NCBI GenBank assembly: GCA_024697885.1
Contig: JAILSA010000218.1
Location: forward strand, 1 to 15,764
Direction: 5' to 3'
DNA from: Eubacterium sp.
GTDB lineage: Bacteria > Bacillota > Clostridia > Lachnospirales > Lachnospiraceae
Length of the DNA: 15,764 nt
Positions 5,953 through 12,803 of this stretch are shown one piece after another. Under the pieces are notes generated by a model. The model did no database searches and was not told the DNA's origin. It saw only the letters and a program-made list of their open reading frames with translations. Position numbers and translations under genes: made by a program. Numbering within the stretch: the stretch's first letter is position 1; the number at the start of each line of letters is the position of its first letter.

Positions 5953-6378
5953 TCACTCCTCTCCTTTCTTCTTCAGCATAGCCCTGAGTTTGTTGCTCAG
6001 TTTGTCAAGTCCATCCATATCTATCTTGCGGAACTTTTTGCCGGCTATCCTCTTATCAAGGCAGAAACTGTCAACCGCTGTCCAGTCTGCCGTGTTCACT
6101 CCCCACACTTGCATCAGGTGCAGGCATTGGCTGCGCAGTCTTCTCTGTTCACTGTTTCCCTTGTGTGGTTTCTCACCTAATGAGCATTCCAGCGTGTCGC
6201 ATAGCGTGTTGTACTCCCGGCCGGTAAGCTCGCGCAGACTGTCGGTCCTTCCCAGCGAGACGCTGTTCACAAGTGACCGCTTCAGTTCCTCCCTCTCTCC
6301 TACATGAGGCACGCGGTTTAGGACTGCATAGAAGCGCGAATAGTTGCGCTCTGCTGTTACTTTCTCTGTCATTGCCAT
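5953..6378 (-). CDS. GemA/Mu gp16-like regulatory protein (DUF1018)
   Basis: This 141-residue protein fits the GemA (Mu gp16) family: RNYSRFYAVLNRVPHVG at the N-terminus, then RLRSQCLHLMQVWGVNTADW (about 80-99) and the C-terminal helix pair FRKIDMDGLDKLSNKLRAML. In Mu this gene is early and affects host gene expression and DNA topology. Its position between the ATPases and the DUF3164 gene matches the gene order of transposable phages. The ATG at 6378 is preceded by an A/T leader repeat; the alternative at codon 3 would remove two residues. Confidence 0.75.
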   Translation of the reverse strand: MAMTEKVTAERNYSRFYAVLNRVPHVGEREELKRSLVNSVSLGRTDSLRELTGREYNTLCDTLECSLGEKPHKGNSEQRRLRSQCLHLMQVWGVNTADWTAVDSFCLDKRIAGKKFRKIDMDGLDKLSNKLRAMLKKKGEE

Positions 6379-6403
6379 ATAATTATGAATTAAGAATTAT
6401 GCA
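6379..6403 (-). repeat. A/T-rich leader repeat before the GemA-like gene
   Basis: It is built of AATTCATAATGCATAATTC-type units on the minus strand and fills the whole gap; the repeat also runs about 10 bases past the preceding gene's stop. Confidence 0.5.
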
Positions 6404-6709
6404 TTATGAATTACTCTTAAAGGTCACCTTCAGATACTTGTGCCAACGTATCACACGGCTTGCCCACATCATGTCAGTGGTAATCATAACCACCTTGCCG
6501 GGGTTTTTCTCTGACTTGCGCAGGCGCATGTCGCACTCATAGCCGTGGTTAAACCAGTCTTCCACAAGCCCCTCTGCCGTGGAGCCGTCCATCAGTATGT
6601 AGATAGTGTCGCCTGGCTTATAGCTGGCAGTGATGTTGTTAAACACTCTTTCCTTGACTTTTCTGAGAACCTCGCTGTCTCGCTTTGTTTCTTCCCATTC
6701 CATTGTCAT
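6404..6709 (-). CDS. hypothetical protein of the early operon (101 aa)
   Basis: The chosen start is the ATG at 6709 (MTMEWEETKRDS), because the frame further upstream runs through a REP-like repeat and the coding sequence of the previous gene. The product is short and soluble, with KPGDTIYILMDGSTAEGLVEDW, then VVMITTDMMWASRVIRWHKYLKV at the C-terminus. The alternating pattern suggests a small alpha/beta fold. No family was recognised. It is co-directional with its neighbours and separated from the RecA-like ATPase gene by 62 bases of repeat and leader. Confidence 0.65.
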   Translation of the reverse strand: MTMEWEETKRDSEVLRKVKERVFNNITASYKPGDTIYILMDGSTAEGLVEDWFNHGYECDMRLRKSEKNPGKVVMITTDMMWASRVIRWHKYLKVTFKSNS

Positions 6710-6798
6710 TGTAGTTTTTAGTTTTGGATTATGAATTATGAGTTGAGAATTATGTGTTACGCCTCCCTCCCTCACAGGGAGGGATGGGGAGGGTCTGT
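6710..6798. repeat. A/T leader repeat plus REP-like element (third copy)
   Basis: Bases 6710-6762 are an A/T leader for the next gene on the minus strand. Bases 6765-6783 are the palindrome CCCTCCCT, CAC, AGGGAGGG, and the tail GGGGAGGGTCTGT runs to 6798. The element overlaps the end of the RecA-like ATPase gene and supplies its last codons and its stop. Confidence 0.75.
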
Positions 6799-7410
6799 TA
6801 TTCCCCAGTACTTCTCCGCTCCCTCTTTCCAGATGGTGTATTCTCCAGTCGGTCCGATGAACCGTCCCTTGCTGAATGCCCTGAAGCCTTCCACCCATAT
6901 CTTCAGCGTCGCGTCATACATCACGCTCACCGCAGCCGAGCCCCTGGGGCGTTGCCCCCCGGCGTGGCTGATGAATATGAGCAGCTTGTCCTTGTGGCGT
7001 TCCTTCAGGCGTATATAGTCCTTGTATGTCATCTGTGTGTACTGAAAGGAGTCTATCACCACTATATTATAGCTCTTTCTGCGCGACAACCGTTCAGAGA
7101 GCTCACGCATTGGCTCGTTGTCAAGCAAGGCAAAACGGCTGCCTGCCTCTCCCATGCCGTGGCGCATAAGACTCTGACGCATCGTCATGCTCGCTCCTTC
7201 CTCCAGGGAGTCGTAGGCCACACGGTCATACTTCGCCAGTTCCTTGCACAGCTGCATGGTGAAACTGCTCTTGCCGTTGCCCGAATTGCCCCAGATAAAC
7301 CATACACCCGTGCGTTCCGGCTCACCGAATGCGTCGTACCACTTACCTGTGAATGGAAACGTCTTGCAACGCTTGCGCAGCACCTCGCCTACTGTTAATG
7401 CTCTTCCCAT
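6772..7410 (-). CDS. RecA/DnaB-like P-loop ATPase of the early operon
   Basis: This 212-residue ATPase has Walker A GNSGNGKS (41-48), a RecA/RadA-like AYDSLEEG segment (66-72) and Walker B YNIVVIDS (114-121). After LLIFISHAGG (143-152), the stretch RPRGSAAVSVMYDATLKIWV resembles the RadA/DnaB core, where such a loop leads into the last strands. It is a distinct type from the MuB protein encoded just upstream. A role in loading or remodelling during replicative transposition is plausible. The final residues TDPPHPSL are encoded by the REP-like repeat, so the original C-terminus may have been replaced. The exact function is unknown. Confidence 0.75.
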   Translation of the reverse strand: MGRALTVGEVLRKRCKTFPFTGKWYDAFGEPERTGVWFIWGNSGNGKSSFTMQLCKELAKYDRVAYDSLEEGASMTMRQSLMRHGMGEAGSRFALLDNEPMRELSERLSRRKSYNIVVIDSFQYTQMTYKDYIRLKERHKDKLLIFISHAGGQRPRGSAAVSVMYDATLKIWVEGFRAFSKGRFIGPTGEYTIWKEGAEKYWGITDPPHPSL

Positions 7411-7443
7411 AGTAAAGCTAAGTTATGAGTTTTGAATTATGCA
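7411..7443 (-). repeat. A/T-rich leader repeat before the RecA-like ATPase gene
   Basis: On the minus strand it carries two tandem CATAATG units followed by CATAATTCAAAACTCATAACTTAG, then the ATG at 7410. Confidence 0.5.
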
Positions 7444-8313
7444 TTATGCATTATGAATTAGTATCCTGTGCACGCTTTTCTTCACGCGGCGCAAGTCGTA
7501 GTCACAGTCCTCTGCGTCACGCAGTACCTCATCGATGTCCTTGCGCTCGGTCAGTCCGTTGGCGGTACAGATGGCATACACATCATTGGGAGTAGTGTCA
7601 TCCACCTCAAAGTATTTTCTGCCAATGCGGCTGTAGAACTCCTTGTAGCCTGGTTTCTCGTGGCGCAGTCCACTGCGTATGCGTTTCTTGATGTAGTCGG
7701 TGCTGAGGAATACCACTCCGCACTTATCCTCTACCTTGTTATACAGACTGATGAAGTAGTGGAATACCGATTCCGTGAGTTTGTCTGCCTCGTCGAAGAT
7801 GAGCAGCGGACTGTCCATCTGTATCAGGCGTGCCAGGATTTCCTTCCACAGATCGCGCACGGTGTAGCCTTCGCCGCGTATGCCTATGGTACGGGCTATC
7901 TCTCTTACGAACTCGCCCTTGTGCAGGTCTTCCGAGCATAACAGGTAGAACACCTCGCGATGCTCGTCGGCATATACCTTGGCCGTGGTGGTCTTGCCAC
8001 TGCCGGCCTCGCCTACGACCCATGTCACGTTGCATGACTGCTGGGCATCGTTCAGTGCATACGTTATTTCCTGGTATGCCCCAGTCTCCACTATCTGCCA
8101 CTCCTGGTTCCTCGTGGCACCCACCTGTGCGCCCACCTTTCGCCACATGGCATCGCTGATGTTCTCCCACTTGCCTGCCAGTATGCAGCTCACCGTGCCG
8201 GCACTCGTGCCTTTCAGACTGCCTACAGCCTTGTTCTGGCTTGGATACTTCTCTACGTAAGAGCGAAGGCTCTCCGTTATCTGTTCTTTCTCTTTCAGTG
8301 TTACTTTTGTCAT
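7444..8313 (-). CDS. MuB-like AAA ATPase, transposition target-capture protein
   Basis: This 289-residue protein has the MuB plan. An N-terminal DNA-binding region (about 20-65, with KAVGSLKGTSAGTVSCILAGKW resembling a helix-turn-helix) leads to an AAA domain with Walker A GEAGSGKTT (101-109), Walker B LLIFDEAD (170-177) and a sensor-like VVFLSTD. MuB polymers bind target DNA, activate the transposase and give target immunity. The gene directly follows the transposase gene, as in Mu. Mu B is slightly longer (about 310 residues). The assignment is firm at family level. Confidence 0.9.
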   Translation of the reverse strand: MTKVTLKEKEQITESLRSYVEKYPSQNKAVGSLKGTSAGTVSCILAGKWENISDAMWRKVGAQVGATRNQEWQIVETGAYQEITYALNDAQQSCNVTWVVGEAGSGKTTTAKVYADEHREVFYLLCSEDLHKGEFVREIARTIGIRGEGYTVRDLWKEILARLIQMDSPLLIFDEADKLTESVFHYFISLYNKVEDKCGVVFLSTDYIKKRIRSGLRHEKPGYKEFYSRIGRKYFEVDDTTPNDVYAICTANGLTERKDIDEVLRDAEDCDYDLRRVKKSVHRILIHNA

Positions 8314-8370
8314 AATTGTATTGTTTTATGGTTGTGAATTAGTAATTATGTATTAGCATTATGAATTGTA
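8314..8370 (-). repeat. A/T-rich leader before the MuB-like gene
   Basis: Read on the minus strand it begins with ATTCATAATGC, a unit of the leader family, and continues as a looser A/T-rich stretch up to the ATG at 8313. Confidence 0.45.
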
Positions 8371-10434
8371 TCAGAGTTTTCCGGCAACCTTCCTCGTGTC
8401 TAAGGTTACTACGTTGTTTTCAAGCTCAGTCCAGTCTATGTTGCTTACTTTCTTCGTAACCCTGCCAATGCTCAGTTCCTCTGGCGGTCGCTCGTATTTC
8501 TTGAGCCTGCGGTCTATCTGGCGCTGCACATCGGCCTTGACTCCCTTCAGCCTTGGTGTTGACAGTCCGTGCTGCTCTGGTGCCACACCCTCTGCATGTT
8601 CGATCTCCCTTGCCACCACCTGACGTTCTATGCGGCTCTGCTCTGCCTCTTTCTGCTGGTTGCGTATGAAGAGGGCTTCACCTTCTGTCTGGTCCTGCAG
8701 CGCACGGTGGATGACCATGTATGGCTCTGCCACTCGCTCGAAGCGCAGCTCTCCTGCCTTGTCTTTCCAATACAGGCGTATGCTGCTGAAATCGTAGGGG
8801 TCATATTTCACTACGAATTTCTGCCAGGTGTGCTGACGGCGCCACTCGATGTCGGGCACGCCAGGAGCACTCATCACCTCGTAGGCTCGTTTCTTACCCT
8901 TGACGGTTATCTCTATGCCGCTGCTCGTGAAGGTGCTCATGCGGTCGCAGGTAACCCAGAACATTTCCACCATATCGGCGGCAGTCACTGCCGGAGTCTC
9001 GGGGTTCTCGCTCGACTGATACATCCTTATGCGCTGCTCGCCAGTGGAGGGGTGCACCATTTCGTTCCACTCGGTGCGTGCCTTCAGATAGGCGGCTTTC
9101 AGTTCGTCAAGGGTGTAAAGCTGGTCTTTGTTGGCCTCGAGGAACTCTACGTTTGGACGGCTTGTGTCCTTCCTTGCAGTGATGTTCTGACCAGTGAAGC
9201 GCCAGTCCTTGTGGAGCACTTCCTGCTGGAACCTTCCGAATACGCTTTCAATGGTCTTCGAAGCACCGTTGTATGGTGCAGTGGTACGGTGTACGCGGCA
9301 TATCTTGTCAAGCATTCCGCTGCTATTGGCTTTCTTGTGGCCGCCCTGGTTGTCGTGCACTATCTCATACGGCTTGTGTCCACTTACCTGTACCGCCATG
9401 CGATATGCCATGTATTGTGCCTCGTAGTCCTCCGTGTCGCTGATGCAGTAGCCAAGGAATGTCTCGCTATATGCGTCGATAACTTCATACACGCTCGTGG
9501 TTCGAACCTTGCCGTCTTCGTCCCTGTAGTAGAGGTTGAGCTTCGTACCGTCGCCATACCACAGTGTGTCCCTGCGCTGGGGCAGTTCCGTTCTGTGACG
9601 GCGGTCGTACCTCTGATGTGCATTGAGTTCGCCATGCACGGCATCATACCACAGGGGCTTCACCTGAGGACTCTCCAGCCATGCCTTCAATCCGCTAAGG
9701 CTTTTGATTGGCTTCCAGCCACGCTTAGCCGCCTCGGCGTTGAACTGCTCGAATATCTGGCGGTCGGTAAGCACCGGCACCTTGCTGCGCTTCAGAGCTA
9801 TAAGACGGTGTCCTGCCTCCTCGGTTATCTTCAGCGTGTTCTTGTTGCCTATCTTTCCGCTGATGACAGTGGCATAGCCGCCTTCCTTGTAGTTGTTCAG
9901 TTTCTCGCGCAAGCGTTTCTTGTTGGCAGGCAGCGTATGACGGGTGTCTTCCCTCATCTGCTCACTCTCACTATATACTATGTCCCACAGGTCGCTGCGC
10001 CTGCCCCCGCCCAAGGCTGCTGAGTATGCCGTAAGCTCGTTCATGCGCTTCTGCAGGTGCCCCAGCACGCTGGCATTGGCCGTATATTCGTCTATCAGTT
10101 TTTGGCTGAGCTTTGTTTGAACGCCGTTCAAATCATACTCAAACGCTTCATAGTATGCCCTGGCTTTGTTGTCCATTACCTCGTATGATTCCGCTTTACG
10201 CTGTCTGAGCACTGCACTCGGATCACCATGCCGTTCCTCGTACTTCATGCGATACTTCTCTGGCAGACTGGCATAGACATACAGAGCATAGTTACCTTCA
10301 TCCTTGCCCTGACGCGCACACTGGATGTTGCCGCGTCGCATGTTCTGGCGCAAGGTGGCTGCGCTTATCACGGCATCGTCGCCCTCTGTCAGTTCTGCGT
10401 ATGTCACGCATAATATGTTGTTGTAATACTCCAT
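8371..10434 (-). CDS. MuA-like DDE transposase
   Basis: This 687-residue protein is the recombinase that cuts and joins the phage ends. The DDE catalytic core is complete: D295 in WYGDGTK, D361 in EIVHDNQGG and E396 in SKTIESVFGRF, giving spacings of 65 and 34 residues. An N-terminal region (about 20-60, SAATLRQNMRRGNI) could be a DNA-binding wing. After the core comes a Mu-type beta-barrel region (about 530-590, VKYDPYDFSSIRLYW) and a basic, partly coiled C-terminal domain (about 600-687) of the kind that contacts MuB. The length matches MuA (663 residues). It lies between small early genes and the MuB-like gene, in the order of Mu. Confidence 0.93.
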   Translation of the reverse strand: MEYYNNILCVTYAELTEGDDAVISAATLRQNMRRGNIQCARQGKDEGNYALYVYASLPEKYRMKYEERHGDPSAVLRQRKAESYEVMDNKARAYYEAFEYDLNGVQTKLSQKLIDEYTANASVLGHLQKRMNELTAYSAALGGGRRSDLWDIVYSESEQMREDTRHTLPANKKRLREKLNNYKEGGYATVISGKIGNKNTLKITEEAGHRLIALKRSKVPVLTDRQIFEQFNAEAAKRGWKPIKSLSGLKAWLESPQVKPLWYDAVHGELNAHQRYDRRHRTELPQRRDTLWYGDGTKLNLYYRDEDGKVRTTSVYEVIDAYSETFLGYCISDTEDYEAQYMAYRMAVQVSGHKPYEIVHDNQGGHKKANSSGMLDKICRVHRTTAPYNGASKTIESVFGRFQQEVLHKDWRFTGQNITARKDTSRPNVEFLEANKDQLYTLDELKAAYLKARTEWNEMVHPSTGEQRIRMYQSSENPETPAVTAADMVEMFWVTCDRMSTFTSSGIEITVKGKKRAYEVMSAPGVPDIEWRRQHTWQKFVVKYDPYDFSSIRLYWKDKAGELRFERVAEPYMVIHRALQDQTEGEALFIRNQQKEAEQSRIERQVVAREIEHAEGVAPEQHGLSTPRLKGVKADVQRQIDRRLKKYERPPEELSIGRVTKKVSNIDWTELENNVVTLDTRKVAGKL

Positions 10435-10465
10435 GTGTACCAGGATTCAAACTCGTTATTGTTGT

Positions 10466-10684
10466 CTATTCATTGATGTCTATGCGCCTTATCCACTGAG
10501 CCAGCAATAGCTTTGCATCATGCAGAGACGCTGCGGTCATGTTACGGTAGTGCTCGTTGCCACTGTCCATGTTCTCATCTTTAATATATGAGAGCAGCTT
10601 GGCTGCCACCTCTATGTGCCGTTTGGCGTTCTTCACTCTGTTTTTGTCAGGTTGTCTCATGATTCTTCTGTAATTTGTTTTCAT
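10466..10684 (-). CDS. small hypothetical early protein (72 aa)
   Basis: The preferred start is the ATG at 10684, which has an A-rich leader (ACAATGTACA). An ATG at 10708 would add eight residues and bring the start close to a tandem repeat. The product is basic at the front (MKTNYRRIMRQPDKNRVKNAKRH) and helical, with HDAKLLLAQWIRRIDINE at the end. No family was recognised. It lies 31 bases ahead of the transposase gene on the same strand. Confidence 0.6.
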   Translation of the reverse strand: MKTNYRRIMRQPDKNRVKNAKRHIEVAAKLLSYIKDENMDSGNEHYRNMTAASLHDAKLLLAQWIRRIDINE

Positions 10685-10716
10685 TGTACATTGTTCTTTG
10701 GTCAGCATGCTACCAT

Positions 10717-10803
10717 CAGTATTACCAGTTCAGTATGCCGTTGTTCAGTATTCCCTGTTCTGTATGTCGCTGTTCAGTATCCTCTGTTCAGTTTGTCGCT
10801 GTA
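10717..10803. repeat. three tandem copies of a 29-bp repeat
   Basis: Units at 10717-10745, 10746-10774 and 10775-10803 share the form CAGTATT.CC.GTT then C.GT.TG.CG.TGTT, so each is two related half-units of 14 and 15 bases. The copies touch and carry no spacers. The last runs into the palindrome at 10795-10813. They fill the gap between two small early genes and would be transcribed with the early operon. Confidence 0.75.
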
Positions 10804-10813
10804 TCACAGCGAC
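10795..10813. repeat. 19-bp perfect palindrome (copy 3 of 3)
   Basis: GTCGCTGT, ATC, ACAGCGAC is identical to the copy at 3631-3649, more than 7 kb away in the late region. It closes the 29-bp tandem array. Confidence 0.75.
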
Positions 10814-10831
10814 CACCAAACCACCAACAGC

Positions 10832-11053
10832 TCACTCTTCATACTCATCCATTGGCAACCGTCTCGCACTGGCTGCGCTTGCCAAAAAGTTGAGCAGCAG
10901 CACCACCACTACATAAGGATGTACATCCTCACTAACACATCCCACAAGGCACAGGCTTATACAAAACCATAATCCCCTCAGTTTGTTCAGAAGGCTCAGC
11001 CCGCGGAACCAATCCCATTCCTTACCGAATAACTGTCTCATGTCCTCTTTCAT
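10832..11053 (-). CDS. small membrane protein of the early operon (73 aa)
   Basis: The N-terminus is polar (MKEDMRQLFGKEWDWFRGL), followed by two hydrophobic stretches (about 25-42, LRGLWFCISLCLVGCV, and 46-62, YVVVVLLLNFLASAA) and an acidic end PMDEYEE. It starts 20 bases after the stop of the small HTH gene and is the second gene of the early operon. No family was recognised. Phage membrane proteins in this position may act on superinfection or host functions, but nothing here shows which. Confidence 0.6.
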   Translation of the reverse strand: MKEDMRQLFGKEWDWFRGLSLLNKLRGLWFCISLCLVGCVSEDVHPYVVVVLLLNFLASAASARRLPMDEYEE

Positions 11054-11073
11054 CGCGTTAATCTGTTTAATGG

Positions 11074-11244
11074 TTAATAATCAACCTCCACACCGCCATA
11101 CTGGCTCTTTGCCACGTAGCGTACCTTTCGTGCCAGCAGCGAGTTCGTCTGGAAGTTCAGTGAACGGCTCACGTGCTCACGTGTCACGTGCATCAGCTCG
11201 GCTATCTCGTTCACCTTGCCGCGTTTCAATACAATTCTTTTCAT
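11074..11244 (-). CDS. 56-residue HTH protein in the Ner position
   Basis: The product reads MKRIVLKRGKVNEIAELMHV followed by TREHVSRSLNFQTNSLLARK and ends in GGVEVDY. Residues about 9-31 (GKVNEIAELMHVTREHVSRSL) form a clear helix-turn-helix, and the rest is basic. It is the first gene read from the leftward promoter, about 85 bases after the predicted transcription start. In Mu this place belongs to Ner, a small repressor that turns down early transcription. The sequence is not recognisably Ner, so the parallel rests on position and fold only. Confidence 0.72.
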   Translation of the reverse strand: MKRIVLKRGKVNEIAELMHVTREHVSRSLNFQTNSLLARKVRYVAKSQYGGVEVDY

Positions 11245-11276
11245 TTTTCTCCGTTTTGATTATTTAATACATTTTT

Positions 11277-11308
11277 TTTGGCGCAAACAGTCTTTTTTCG
11301 TAACTTTG
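11277..11308 (+). promoter_or_regulatory. promoter of the repressor gene
   Basis: TTTG (11277-11280), 20 bases, then TAACTTTG (11301-11308) is a perfect Bacteroidetes promoter pointing right. Its transcript would start near 11315 and reach the repressor ATG at 11403. GCGCAA occurs right after the -33 box (11281) and again 30 bases on (11311), a possible operator pair. Confidence 0.75.
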
Positions 11309-11335
11309 TAGCGCAATCACATTTTAATTTCGTTG

Positions 11336-11367
11336 CAAAGTTAAACATTTTGTTTCAATTATGCAAG
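11336..11367 (-). promoter_or_regulatory. early (lytic) promoter facing the repressor promoter
   Basis: Read on the minus strand, CTTG (11367-11364), 20 bases, TAACTTTG (11343-11336) points left to the HTH gene and the transposase operon. Its start near 11329 lies just beyond that of the rightward promoter, so the two promoters fire towards each other and their transcripts overlap by about 15 bases. A direct repeat CATTTTGTTT (11346-11355 and 11388-11397) inside and upstream of it could bind the repressor. Confidence 0.72.
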
Positions 11368-11402
11368 TTTTTTGGTAATTATTTACGCATTTTGTTTAGT
11401 TT

Positions 11403-12038
11403 ATGACAAAAAAAGACAGATTATTAAAGCTAATAGAGTATTATTCTGCAGGTAACAAGTCGGAATTTGCTCGTTTGTTAGGAGTGACGCCACAAGCAAT
11501 CACAACTTGGATCGCTCGTGATACATTTGACACAGAGGCTATTTATGCAAAATGCGTAAATATAAATGCGGATTGGTTGCTTACAGGTGCAGGAAATATG
11601 CTCAAGGGGGAAAACAAACAAATATCAGTTTCGTATTCTCCATCCATAGGTACACCATACTATGACGTGGACTTCATAGGAGGCTTCAGCGAGGTATTCA
11701 ACGACCAAACCGCACTACCTACATGCAACATTGTGGTACCAGGCTTGGAGAAGGCCACCGTATGGTGTAATGTTACAGGACACTCCATGGAACCACGTAT
11801 TAACCACGGTGACATCATAGCTCTGCGCGAGTGTACACTGCAAGACGTGCAGTACGGCGAAATATATGCCGTGGTACTCGACACCCTGCGCACCATCAAG
11901 ATGCTACGCAAAGGTTCTACCCCAGATAAGCTCCTATACGTACCCATCAATAAAACTGATTACGACGAACAAGAGTTCTCTATATCACGTATCAAAAAAA
12001 TATTCGAGGTCATTGGTTCCATCAGTAAGTTCTTCTGA
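11403..12038 (+). CDS. phage repressor, HTH plus S24/LexA-like protease domain
   Basis: This 211-residue protein has an N-terminal CI-type helix-turn-helix (about 18-38, NKSEFARLLGVTPQAITTWI) and ends in an S24 peptidase domain. The Ser-Lys pair is visible as S128 in VTGHSMEPRINHGDII and K166 in TLRTIKML. Such repressors cut themselves when RecA filaments form during DNA damage, which would induce the prophage. A self-cleavage site could lie in the linker near FIGG (91-94), but it is not a standard AG pair. The first 80 codons are more AT-rich than the protease part, which fits exchange of the DNA-binding domain between phages. A strong terminator follows. Confidence 0.88.
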   Translation: MTKKDRLLKLIEYYSAGNKSEFARLLGVTPQAITTWIARDTFDTEAIYAKCVNINADWLLTGAGNMLKGENKQISVSYSPSIGTPYYDVDFIGGFSEVFNDQTALPTCNIVVPGLEKATVWCNVTGHSMEPRINHGDIIALRECTLQDVQYGEIYAVVLDTLRTIKMLRKGSTPDKLLYVPINKTDYDEQEFSISRIKKIFEVIGSISKFF

Positions 12039-12086
12039 CAAGTTATACAACAACTCCAAGTCAGATTTTATTTGCAAATGCATATT

Positions 12087-12120
12087 AAAAGCCGCTCAAA
12101 TGCCATGAGCGGCTTTTTTT
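12087..12120 (+). terminator. intrinsic terminator of the repressor gene
   Basis: GCCGCTCA (12091-12098) pairs perfectly with TGAGCGGC (12106-12113), extended by AAAA/TTTT, and is followed by a T-tract (12114-12120). Confidence 0.85.
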
Positions 12121-12394
12121 GTTGTCCTAACTCCTCATGTCTCTCGCGTTCTGTATGTGGCAATACCATTGCCAATCATCACCCTCATTAAAAGACAAAA
12201 TGTACCACGAAAAACCATGCCTTTTTACTTAACTAACTGACTTGCAGGTATATCACCTTAAAAGTACCCTTTGAATCCAATCTTTTACCCTTTACAACTT
12301 ACATTTTACCCCTCGAAAATCGCAATATCACCCTATTTTTTACCCCATTTTTGGCAAAGTGCCCTAAAAATCGTCAAAAAAAAGTGTTAAACGT

Positions 12395-12472
12395 GTCACC
12401 CTAAATGTCACCCTAATTGGTACATTTCGTTTTGCACTGTCACCCTAAACGTCACCCTAAGTGTCACCCTAA
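12395..12472 (+). repeat. five iteron-like 12-bp repeats, GTCACCCTAA core
   Basis: The 10-base core GTCACCCTAA occurs without mismatch at 12395, 12407, 12439, 12451 and 12463. Spacing is 12, 32, 12 and 12 bases, and the gap after the second copy is filled by a TTTCGTTTTG site (12419-12434). Partial relatives (ATCACCCTAT at 12327 and GCCCTAAAAA at 12361) lie just upstream. Confidence 0.85.
12419..12434 (-). repeat. probable transposase-binding site 3 (internal)
   Basis: On the minus strand it reads CAAAACGAAATGTACC, matching 13 of 16 bases with the site at 12705-12720. It is embedded in the iteron array. Confidence 0.5.
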
Positions 12473-12612
12473 ACCCATTTTTTACCATAAAACCCTCCAA
12501 CTGGAACACACGCAAGAAAAAGCCCTTTGAACACCTTCAAACACCATTTTGAACACCCTTTAAGCAAACCTCCTTACCGCCTCTGAAACCGCATAAAACA
12601 AGCCATTAGGGC

Positions 12613-12637
12613 ACAAAAAAAGCGGCAATAAAGCCGC
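12613..12637 (-). terminator. terminator blocking transcription from the host side
   Basis: On the minus strand GCGGC (12637-12633) and GCCGC (12626-12622) form a stem with a six-base loop, followed by seven U residues and GTG. It would stop transcripts running out of the interrupted host operon into the prophage. Confidence 0.65.
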
Positions 12638-12704
12638 CCTGTAACATTATATGATTGAACACCGTTCAAAACAACTACCAATGTAACACCGATGTTATAC
12701 AAAT

Positions 12705-12720
12705 GTCACATTTCGTTTTA
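12705..12720 (-). repeat. probable transposase-binding site 2
   Basis: The minus strand reads TAAAACGAAATGTGAC, which differs by one base from the outermost copy. The two are exactly 105 bases apart, about ten helical turns. Confidence 0.6.
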
Positions 12721-12803
12721 TCATTTTGTCACGCTCGTATTTCTACACATTTCCCTCTAATACTTTAATAATCAATCTGTTCAACCTCGATGTCACGTAG
12801 TAG

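Noticed and set aside
6710..6898. Upstream extension of the 101-residue hypothetical gene to an ATG at 6898
   Set aside because: The extra 63 codons run through the leader, the REP-like palindrome and the end of the ATPase gene, and include repeat-derived residues.
8569..10023. Long open frame of 484 codons on the plus strand
   Set aside because: It lies wholly antisense to the transposase gene, whose catalytic motifs are intact; the plus-strand translation shows no family features.
10717..10803. Possible CRISPR array
   Set aside because: The 29-bp units touch each other with no unique spacers and vary in sequence, and no cas gene is present.
10616..10972. Plus-strand frames of 72-118 codons over the tandem repeat
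   Set aside because: They arise from the repeated DNA and overlap two better-supported minus-strand genes in three frames at once.
11326..11337. AATTTCGTTGCA in the switch region as an internal transposase-binding site
   Set aside because: It shares only the TTTCGTT core with the end sites, too short to separate from chance in AT-rich DNA.
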